Part shown: positions 56,941 to 64,000 of the stretch, piece after piece
Position numbering within the stretch: the first letter of the stretch is position 1
Layout: each line of letters opens with the position of its first letter
Assembly (NCBI RefSeq): GCF_002289565.1
Contig: NZ_NTFY01000008.1
Location: 1 to 64,000 of the forward strand
Source: Rhodopirellula sp. SM50
GTDB lineage: Bacteria > Planctomycetota > Planctomycetia > Pirellulales > Pirellulaceae
DNA length: 64,000 nt
Direction: 5' to 3'
Made by a program: the position numbers and the translations under genes
The notes under the pieces: generated by a model
Databases searched by the model: none
The model's input: the letters and a program-made list of their open reading frames with translations, nothing else
Told to the model about the DNA's origin: nothing

Positions 56941-57109
56941 AAGGCGGGGATCCGGGGGCGGCTTGGATGGCAGAATAAGACGATGGAGGCAATGTTGGGA
57001 TGGCAGTCGGGGGCTCGTCAGGTCCTCTTCCCCCGTCGCTGTCCCGTTTCGTTAGAATGCACGCCTCCCTCCCTCCCCAGTCCACCCCAGCCCACCCAGG
57101 ACATGCATC

Positions 57110-58102
57110 ATGAACCGTGCCGTCTCCCTCTTTGCCTTGCTTCTCCTCCCCGTCGCACTCTTGGCGGCCGACGACTATCCCAAACCCGTTCTCGTCGACT
57201 CGCAGCGTATTTGGGACGCGGCTCCACACAACGCGTTCACCGATTTGGTGCGGTTCAACGAGCGTTGGTACTGCGTTTTTCGCGAGGGTCAAAAACACGT
57301 CTCTCCCGACGGTGCGTTGCGAGTTCTGACGTCGTCGGACGGTGAAAATTGGAAGTCCGCGGCGCTGGTCACCTCAGAAGACTACGATCTGCGCGATGCC
57401 AAAATCACCGTCACTCCCGAGGGCCGGCTGATGCTCGCCGGCGCCGGAGCAGCCGACACGCCGGAGGGCAGACACCATCAATCGCTGGTTTGGTTTTCCG
57501 ACGACGGCACCAATTGGAGTCCCCCAACCGCGGTCGGTGATCAAGACAACTGGCTCTGGCGGATCACGTGGCACAAGGGGAATGCGTACGGTTTCGGCTA
57601 CGGTTGCGGCAAGGGCGAGCGATGCCTGCGGCTGTTCAAAAGTTCCGACGGAAAGACGTTTGAAACGCTGATCGAGAACGTTGACGTCGAAGGCACGTAC
57701 CCCAACGAAACGTCCATCGTTTTTCTTCCCGACGACACGGCGTACTGCTTATTGCGACAGGACGGAAAACCCAATTCAGGCAACCTCGGTACCTCGCGTC
57801 CCCCGTACACGCATTGGGATTGGAAGAGTCTGGGCGTTCGGATCGGCGGTCCCGACATGATTCAGCTGCCCGACGGTCGTTTCGTCGCCGTCGTCCGACT
57901 GTACGATTCGCCCGTCCGTACGTCACTCTGTTGGCTCGATCCCGAAGACGGCACCCTGACCGAAGCACTTAAACTGCCATCGGGCGGAGACACCAGTTAC
58001 GCAGGTTTGGTCTGGCATGATGAGATGCTGTGGATCAGCTACTATTCGTCACACGAAGGCAAGACGAACATCTACTTGGCCAAGGTCCGCTTCGAATCTT
58101 AG
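57110..58102 (+). CDS. exported sialidase-like (BNR) glycosidase
   Basis: A 330-residue protein. Signal peptide MNRAVSLFALLLLPVALLAADD. The mature part is a six-blade beta-propeller type with Asp-box-like motifs (LTSSDGENWKSA, WFSDDGTNWSPP, LFKSSDGKTFETL). FNERWYCVFREGQKHVSPDG and VRIGGPDMIQLPDGRFVAVVRLYD fit planctomycete members annotated exo-alpha-sialidase. I cannot locate the full Arg triad, so true sialidase activity is uncertain and another glycosidase or lectin-like role is possible. AGGA precedes the ATG. It is followed by the ceramidase fusion gene 218 bases downstream on the same strand. Confidence 0.75.
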   Translation: MNRAVSLFALLLLPVALLAADDYPKPVLVDSQRIWDAAPHNAFTDLVRFNERWYCVFREGQKHVSPDGALRVLTSSDGENWKSAALVTSEDYDLRDAKITVTPEGRLMLAGAGAADTPEGRHHQSLVWFSDDGTNWSPPTAVGDQDNWLWRITWHKGNAYGFGYGCGKGERCLRLFKSSDGKTFETLIENVDVEGTYPNETSIVFLPDDTAYCLLRQDGKPNSGNLGTSRPPYTHWDWKSLGVRIGGPDMIQLPDGRFVAVVRLYDSPVRTSLCWLDPEDGTLTEALKLPSGGDTSYAGLVWHDEMLWISYYSSHEGKTNIYLAKVRFES

Positions 58103-58261
58103 GCAACCGCCGTTTGATCGGTGTCCCCTTTTGCTCGGCAAGTCGACCGAATCAACCGTCTCCAAGTACGCGTACCGCTCTAGCGGAACACCGGCACGAA
58201 TCGGATGCGATTGAACGATCCATCGCGGCGAACGGACGACCACGACGGAACGAATGCTGGA

Positions 58262-58287
58262 TTGACAGGCTGGAAGCCTATCCCACT
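58262..58287. repeat. R3 repeat, single copy
   Basis: TGACAGGCTGGAAGCCTATCCCA matches the units at 25268, 25299 and 28530. Only one arm is present, in the 218-base gap before the ceramidase fusion gene. Confidence 0.7.
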
Positions 58288-58320
58288 TTTGACAAGCGAG
58301 CATTTTCACCAGTGACTTTT

Positions 58321-61300
58321 ATGCATCGATACTGTTTCGTGTGTTGGTTGTTCCTCGTTTTTTTGGCCGTCCGAATGCCCGCCGACAAACCCGTGTGGGC
58401 CGGTGGATTGCGAGCCGGAGCGGCATCGGTGGACATCTCCCCCCGCAGCCTGCCGGCGATTCGCAACGGCGGCTTCTTGCAGGCCGAATGGAATCGCGTG
58501 GACGATCCGCTGCACGCCCGTTGTCTGGTGTTGTCCGATGGCAAAGAAACCATCGCGCTCGCAATCGTCGATTCGTGCATGCTTCCCACCGACATTTGCG
58601 CAGCCATCAAAGCGAAGGTGGCCGATGAGATTTCGCTACCGTCCCAACGCATCCTGATCAGCGCCACGCACACCCATTCGGCCCCATCGGTGATGTCGTA
58701 CTGCCTGGGCAGCAGTCGCGATGAAGCGTATGTCGAATTCGTCGTGCCGCAAATCGCCCAAGCGATCGTGTCCGCGCACCGGAACCTGCGCCCAGCAAAA
58801 CTCGGCTGGACGTCCGTGAACGCAGAAGGACACACGAATTGTCGCCGCTGGATCACCCGCGGCGATCGGATCCGAACCGATCCTTTCGGTGAACCGACAG
58901 TGCGGGCCATGATGCATCCGGGTTACCTGAATCCCGATTACGTCAGTCCGGCCGGCCCGGTCGATCCTCAACTGTCCGTGCTGAGTGTCGTTTCCGCCCA
59001 GGACGACACGCCGATCTGCGTGTTGGCGAACTATTCGATGCATTACTTCGGCAGCAGTTCCGGATTCTCGGCGGACTACTTCGGTGAAGTCGCCGATCTG
59101 CTGGAATCGCAGATCGCTCCAACCGATAGCGGATCACATCACACCTTCGTCGGCATCATGTCGCAAGGGACCAGCGGTGATCTGCATTGGATGAACTACG
59201 CCAAATCGCATCAACCTGTGAGTCGAAAAGACTACGCCAAAGAGATCGCCCAAAAGACATTGGCGGCGTGGAAACAAATCGAGCATCGTTCGGATCTGAC
59301 GATTGCGATGGCCGAATCACCGATGAAACTCCGCAGGCGAGTTCCCGACGCCCCACGTCTGGCGTGGGCCAAGACAATCAACTTACAACGGGGTCCGCGT
59401 CCACCCAAAGATCGCCCGGAAGTCTACGCGCAACAGGCCCAATGGATTGACGAGAATCCGGAAACAGAATTGATCTTGCAAGCCGTGCGGATCGGCGATC
59501 TTGGCATCACGGCGCTGCCGAACGAAGTCTACGGAATCACGGGGTTGAAACTGAAACAGCAAAGTCCGCTCGGCGACACCTTTAATCTGGAACTGGCCAA
59601 CGGCGCCGAAGGTTACATCCCGCCGCCGGAGCAGCATCGTTTGGGCGGATACACAACCTGGCCGGCACGAACGGCTGGATTGGAAATCGATGCGGAACCG
59701 AAGATCGTCGACCGCGTGCTGTCGCTGTTGGAATCCGTCTCGGGAAAGAAGCGGCGTCCGCTGGTCGATCCGCCGAACGCGTATTCCCGCGCGATCCTCA
59801 ATGCCGAGCCCGCGGCGTACTGGCGTTTGGGCGACATGGTCGTCGACCGCGCGACCGATGCCACGGGGAATCATCATGCGACATTCCAGGGCGGTGTCGC
59901 ACTTTACCTGCCGGGGCCTAGCGGCAGCGGTTTTGACGAAACGGGCAACCGCAGCGTCTACTTCGCCGGCGGCTCTTTAGAAGCCACCGTGAACTCGCTG
60001 CCGAATCCCTACAGCGTGTCGATGTGGTTTTGGAACGGTTTGCCGGCCGATGGACATGGCCAATCGGGAACGCTGTTTTCGCGTGGCCGCGACGAATCAA
60101 TTGAATCGTTATCGATCATCAGCGACGATCAGGGCATGACTTTGCTGGCGTTCGACGACAGTTCGACACGGCACGTCGCTGCGACACCCCTGTCGACCAA
60201 AGCATGGCATCACGTCACGTGGGTGCGTGATGTCGAGTCGGTCAAGGTCTACTTGGACGGCAACCCCAAGCCGGAATTGGAACTGCCACTCCCGGCAAAC
60301 GACGGCTCACCGGCAGAGGAATTCTCATTCGGCCGATTCGACGGCAAGCTCGATGACATTGCGTTGTTCGCGCGAGCTCTTTCCGCAGACGAAATGAGCG
60401 GTTTGTATCGCACCTCCGGAATGCAACGTCCGGCGCGTCCCCGGCGGCCGGTCACGCAAAGTGAAAAGCAGTCCGACGCCGGATCACTGAAACGTTACGC
60501 CGACGCAGTTCGAACTTCGCGACCGCTCGCCTATTGGCGTTTGCATGACACCGATCGCGACTCCGCGCGCGATGAAGTGGGCGGCAACCACGCTCGGTAT
60601 GAACGCAATGCCGGACCCCGGAAACCTGGCACGGCGACCCCGAATTTCTCGGGCGGACGCGTCTTGGCGGGCGTCTCGAATCTTGACGATCAATACAGCG
60701 TCGAATTCTGGTTCCGCAACGAACTGCCCATCACCAGTCGTCCGGTCACCGCCTACCTGTTCACCCGAGGCATCAACGGGGCCGACGCCGCCCCCGGAGA
60801 CAGTCTGGGGATCGGCGGAACACACGCCTCGACGGGACGGTTGCTGGTGTTCAACGGCAACGACCGCAATGAATTGATCGGCGGAAAGACAATACTCGTC
60901 CCGGGCGGTTGGAATCACGTGGTGATGACGCGTGACGGCGACAAACTGACGGTCTTTCTGAACGGTGAACTGGAAATCGACGGACGGCTCGCAAAGACCT
61001 ATCCCGACCGCTGCGCCGAGTTTCAGATCGGTGGCCGCAATGACAACTTTGCCAATCTGCAAGGCATGCTCGAAGAGGTGGCGATTTATGATCGCGTGAT
61101 CACTCTTGACGAGGCCAAAACGCACTTCATTGCCGCCGGCGTGAAGGCAATCGCAAAACCAAAACCGCAAACGAATGCCCAGCCGGAAACTTCGCCCAAA
61201 CCGACCGCGGCGGCCGATTCCCTGGAAAAGATTCACGTTCGCGAGGGTTATCGCGTCCAGTTGGTCGCCAGCGAACCGCAACTGAAGGATCCGGTTGCGA

Positions 61301-64000
61301 TCGACTGGGGAATCGATGGAAAATTGTGGGTCGTGGAAATGGCCGACTATCCATTGGGCATCGATGGGCAAGGCAAACCGGGCGGCCGGATTCGCGTCTT
61401 GGAAGACCGGGACGCGGACGGGTACTACGAAACATCCACGTTGTTCGCCGATCAGCTCAGTTTTCCAAACGGCATTCTGACCTGGGGCAACGGCGTTCTG
61501 ATCACCGCCGCACCGGAGATCCTGTATCTGGAAGACAGCAACGGGGATGGCAAAGCCGACGTCAAGCGGACGGTCTTCGATGGGTTCCTGGAAGGCAACC
61601 AGCAGCTGCGCGTCAACGGGTTGCGCTGGGGGTTGGACAACTGGGTCCATTGCGCCAGCGGCAGCCATCATGCGGGCTACGGCAAAGGCAACCAAATCAC
61701 GTCCGTGATCACGGGCGAGAGTCATCAAATCGGCAGCCGCGATTTCCGCATTCGGCCTGACAGCGGAGAGATCGATCCGCAGAGTGGCCCCTCGCAATAC
61801 GGACGCAACCGAGACGACTGGGGAAACTGGTTCGGTGTGCAAAACAGTCGCCCGCTTTGGCATTACGTCTTGGCCGATGAAGACATCCGTCGCAATCCGC
61901 ACTTCGCACCTCCGGATCCGAAGCACCTGGTCGTCACACCGGTCAATCCTCCGGTGTTTCCCGCCGCACAACTGCAAAAGCGTTTTCACAGCTTCAACCA
62001 ATCCGGGCGTTTCACGTCAGCCTGCTCGGCAATGATCTATCGCGACGACGTGCTGTTTCCGCAAGCCGACGACGAGCAACACGCGTTTACCTGCGAGCCG
62101 TTTCACAACTTGGTTCAACACAACATCATCACCGAAGACGGCGTCAGCTTTGACTTCCGCCGAGACTCTGCCGAGGATGTCGTTGATTTCTTTGCCAGTG
62201 AAGACCGCTGGTGCCGGCCGGTGATGGTTCGTACCGGACCCGACGGCGCGCTCTGGGTCGTCGACATGTATCGCTACATGATTGAACATCCCCAGTGGCT
62301 GCCTCAAAACGGAAAAGATGAGCTGAGACCGTATTATCGGCTCGGAGAAAACCAAGGTCGGATCTATCGCGTCGTACCCTCCGGCAAGAATCCGGCAATG
62401 CCAAAGATCGACGATTCGAGTGAAGGCTTGCTGCGTGCCTTGGCCAGCTCGAACGGCTGGCAGCGAGACGTGGCACAGCGCACTCTGGTTCGCACGAAGG
62501 ACATGGCAGCGGTTCCGCATCTTCGATCGATGGCAATCGCCGACGACCGTCCACGCCAGCGACTGCAAGCGATTTGCACGCTCGATGGGATGCAGGCGTT
62601 GAACGCCGAAGTTTTGCAGACGGCGTTGCATGACCCGCATCCGGCCGTCCGCCGCCAAGCCGTGCGGTTGGCTGCCAGCCATGTGGTCGAAGCCCAGACG
62701 TTGGCGTCGCTGGTCGACGACGAGGACGCAAAGGTGCGATTACAGCTCGCGGCTACGCTGGGGACATACGAGGACCCGCTCGCGTCCCAAGCACTCGCAA
62801 GTCTGGCGTGGCAATCAACCGATGATGCGTACATCGTTGCCAACGTGATGAGTTCGCTGAGTGCTCGCAACCTCACCGATGTGCTGAATGCCTTCATGAC
62901 GATCGCGTCCGATTCAGCGGCGCGCAACCGAAGCGACCACCCTTTGCAACAACAATTGTTCGCGCAGGTCGCGGCCCTGGGGGATGCAGACGCAATCGGC
63001 CAAGCCGTCGCCAGCCTCGCGGGACGGTCAGACTTGCCCCCTGAACCATGGCAGCTGTCCGGGTTGGCTGAGCTACTCGATGGTTTGGAAAAACGCAAAT
63101 TCCCCATCACACAGCTTTCCGATGCTCAGCAACAGTTGATTGCCGGATCGGTCCAACAGGCACGGAGCGTGATTTCCGAAGCGTCGGGAAAGTTGACCCC
63201 CATGGTCGACAGTGCGTTGCGTTTGTTGTTACGACAACCTGACGTTTACCCCCATGACATGCGACTGCTGGCGGAGTTACTGGTGCCGCAATCGACGGTG
63301 GAATTGCAGCTGGCGGTGGTGGATCGATTGGCCAATGAATCCGATCCGCAAATTGGGCAGGTCTTGCTGTCCGGCTGGCCGTCCTACGGCCCAGCGCTAC
63401 GGTCGCGTGTACTCGACGTTCTGTCCGGTCGCGCGGCGTGGAGTTCAGCGCTGTTGGCAGCGGTGCGTTCGGAAAAACTTTCCAGTGGCCAAATCGGTCC
63501 CGCGATGCGTGAACGGCTGTTGGCGACCAAGGACAAAACGCTTCAATCCGGCTGGACAGAAGCCTTCGCGTCTTCGACCAGCCCGGACCGTAGAAAGGTG
63601 ATCGAAGACTACCAAGATGCATTGACGTTGGCCGGTGACTTGGAACAGGGAAAGAAGGTGTTTGCCAAAAGCTGTGCCGCCTGCCATCGCCTCGGAAACG
63701 TCGGCTACGAAGTCGGCCCCAACCTGGCTTCGATCACCGACAAACGTCCCCACGTGCTGCTCTCGAACATCTTGGACCCCAGTGCCGCGGTGGAAGCACG
63801 TTATCTGACCTACATCGTCCTGAGCGATGACGGTCGCGTCCGAAATGGGCTGCTGGGCACCGAGACCGGCAGCAGCATCACGCTGTTGTCGGACGAAGGC
63901 AAACGGGAAACGATCCTGAGATCGGAGATTGAAGAGTTGCGGGCATCGGGAAAATCGCTGATGCCCGATGGGTTGGAAAAGGAGCTTTCGCCCCAAGACA
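58321..64000 (+). CDS. ceramidase-like / double LamG / PVC dehydrogenase / HEAT / cytochrome c fusion, 3' end outside window
   Basis: The frame is open from ATG 58321 to the window end, at least 1893 residues. After a signal peptide (CFVCWLFLVFLAVRMPADKPVWA) come: a neutral-ceramidase-like domain (about 30-430, SATHTHSAP, ANYSMHYFG, SQGTSGDLHW); two concanavalin/LamG domains (about 496-700 and 734-936, each opening AYWRL); a PVC-type dehydrogenase propeller (about 964-1360, YRVQLVASEPQLKDPVAIDWGIDGKLWVVEMADYP); HEAT-like repeats (about 1370-1760); and a c-type cytochrome domain with haem motif SCAACHRLGN (Cys1785, Cys1788, His1789). The ending LMPDGLEKELSPQD is usual near the C-terminus of such proteins, so little is missing. 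It is probably periplasmic, oxidising a sugar or related compound with electrons passed to haem. The ceramidase part may be an inactive binding domain. Confidence 0.85.
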   Translation, partial: MHRYCFVCWLFLVFLAVRMPADKPVWAGGLRAGAASVDISPRSLPAIRNGGFLQAEWNRVDDPLHARCLVLSDGKETIALAIVDSCMLPTDICAAIKAKVADEISLPSQRILISATHTHSAPSVMSYCLGSSRDEAYVEFVVPQIAQAIVSAHRNLRPAKLGWTSVNAEGHTNCRRWITRGDRIRTDPFGEPTVRAMMHPGYLNPDYVSPAGPVDPQLSVLSVVSAQDDTPICVLANYSMHYFGSSSGFSADYFGEVADLLESQIAPTDSGSHHTFVGIMSQGTSGDLHWMNYAKSHQPVSRKDYAKEIAQKTLAAWKQIEHRSDLTIAMAESPMKLRRRVPDAPRLAWAKTINLQRGPRPPKDRPEVYAQQAQWIDENPETELILQAVRIGDLGITALPNEVYGITGLKLKQQSPLGDTFNLELANGAEGYIPPPEQHRLGGYTTWPARTAGLEIDAEPKIVDRVLSLLESVSGKKRRPLVDPPNAYSRAILNAEPAAYWRLGDMVVDRATDATGNHHATFQGGVALYLPGPSGSGFDETGNRSVYFAGGSLEATVNSLPNPYSVSMWFWNGLPADGHGQSGTLFSRGRDESIESLSIISDDQGMTLLAFDDSSTRHVAATPLSTKAWHHVTWVRDVESVKVYLDGNPKPELELPLPANDGSPAEEFSFGRFDGKLDDIALFARALSADEMSGLYRTSGMQRPARPRRPVTQSEKQSDAGSLKRYADAVRTSRPLAYWRLHDTDRDSARDEVGGNHARYERNAGPRKPGTATPNFSGGRVLAGVSNLDDQYSVEFWFRNELPITSRPVTAYLFTRGINGADAAPGDSLGIGGTHASTGRLLVFNGNDRNELIGGKTILVPGGWNHVVMTRDGDKLTVFLNGELEIDGRLAKTYPDRCAEFQIGGRNDNFANLQGMLEEVAIYDRVITLDEAKTHFIAAGVKAIAKPKPQTNAQPETSPKPTAAADSLEKIHVREGYRVQLVASEPQLKDPVAIDWGIDGKLWVVEMADYPLGIDGQGKPGGRIRVLEDRDADGYYETSTLFADQLSFPNGILTWGNGVLITAAPEILYLEDSNGDGKADVKRTVFDGFLEGNQQLRVNGLRWGLDNWVHCASGSHHAGYGKGNQITSVITGESHQIGSRDFRIRPDSGEIDPQSGPSQYGRNRDDWGNWFGVQNSRPLWHYVLADEDIRRNPHFAPPDPKHLVVTPVNPPVFPAAQLQKRFHSFNQSGRFTSACSAMIYRDDVLFPQADDEQHAFTCEPFHNLVQHNIITEDGVSFDFRRDSAEDVVDFFASEDRWCRPVMVRTGPDGALWVVDMYRYMIEHPQWLPQNGKDELRPYYRLGENQGRIYRVVPSGKNPAMPKIDDSSEGLLRALASSNGWQRDVAQRTLVRTKDMAAVPHLRSMAIADDRPRQRLQAICTLDGMQALNAEVLQTALHDPHPAVRRQAVRLAASHVVEAQTLASLVDDEDAKVRLQLAATLGTYEDPLASQALASLAWQSTDDAYIVANVMSSLSARNLTDVLNAFMTIASDSAARNRSDHPLQQQLFAQVAALGDADAIGQAVASLAGRSDLPPEPWQLSGLAELLDGLEKRKFPITQLSDAQQQLIAGSVQQARSVISEASGKLTPMVDSALRLLLRQPDVYPHDMRLLAELLVPQSTVELQLAVVDRLANESDPQIGQVLLSGWPSYGPALRSRVLDVLSGRAAWSSALLAAVRSEKLSSGQIGPAMRERLLATKDKTLQSGWTEAFASSTSPDRRKVIEDYQDALTLAGDLEQGKKVFAKSCAACHRLGNVGYEVGPNLASITDKRPHVLLSNILDPSAAVEARYLTYIVLSDDGRVRNGLLGTETGSSITLLSDEGKRETILRSEIEELRASGKSLMPDGLEKELSPQD

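Noticed and set aside
60484-62001. 505-codon ORF on the minus strand
   Set aside because: It lies opposite the well-supported dehydrogenase region and has no motif. It is an antisense shadow in GC-rich DNA.
1-64000. CRISPR array, tRNA, rRNA, prophage or complete insertion sequence
   Set aside because: No regular direct repeats with unique spacers, no cloverleaf or rRNA sequence noticed, and no integrase or transposase gene. The repeats seen are palindromes or tandem units.

Overview
The window looks like chromosomal DNA of a planctomycete, most likely a marine Pirellulaceae of the Rhodopirellula/Stieleria kind. The reasons are two giant secreted proteins with the planctomycete N-terminal motif (LE-x-R-x-LLA type), a formylglycine sulfatase, a DUF1571 protein, a PVC-type dehydrogenase/cytochrome c protein, a GEVED/SdrD/dockerin adhesin-like protein, a type III polyketide synthase operon, moderately high GC and weak use of Shine-Dalgarno sites. 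I found no tRNA, rRNA, CRISPR array, prophage or complete insertion sequence. Family assignments come from motifs read by eye; no database was searched.

Layout: 304-5406 (-) giant metalloprotease/adhesin. 6281-11864 (+) signalling operon: FHA-like protein, membrane Ser/Thr kinase, membrane protein, ECF sigma factor. 12159-15140 (-) sulfatase and DUF1571 protein. 15553-18951 (+) propeller-amidohydrolase. 19216-19935 (-) glutamine amidotransferase. 20179-30049 heavy-metal RND efflux locus: TolC-like protein, sensor kinase and NtrC-type regulator on +, CusA/CusB-like pump and adaptor on -. 30543-32033 (+) polyphosphate:AMP phosphotransferase. 32299-34561 (-) methyltransferase, small ORF and type III PKS, joined by ATGA overlaps. 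34875-36946 (+) receiver/anti-sigma-type protein, small membrane protein and deaminase. 37179-40310 (-) thioredoxin-like protein, histidine kinase and two receivers. 40553-42850 (-) RbgA-type GTPase and a Tat-exported protein. 43131-44715 (+) Anbu peptidase and transglutaminase. 45433-50618 sucrose cluster: SPS and amylosucrase (+), SPP (-). 51115-64000 (+) giant repeat protein, sialidase-like protein, and a ceramidase/LamG/dehydrogenase/cytochrome fusion cut by the window end.

Two things stand out. First, a 134-bp palindromic element is present in four copies of identical length, and three of them have 7-bp direct repeats at their flanks. Element plus duplication is 141 bp, exactly 47 codons. 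One copy lies in frame inside the FHA-like gene, one replaces the stop codon of a response regulator, and two lie in 5' leaders. This resembles the in-gene palindromic elements of Rickettsia. Second, the efflux locus carries two near-consensus sigma-54 promoters, before the adaptor gene and before the sensor-kinase gene. Each has the same 17-bp inverted repeat about 105 bp upstream, which is a strong candidate for the binding site of the NtrC-type regulator encoded beside it.

Several further palindromic repeat families fill the gaps between genes.
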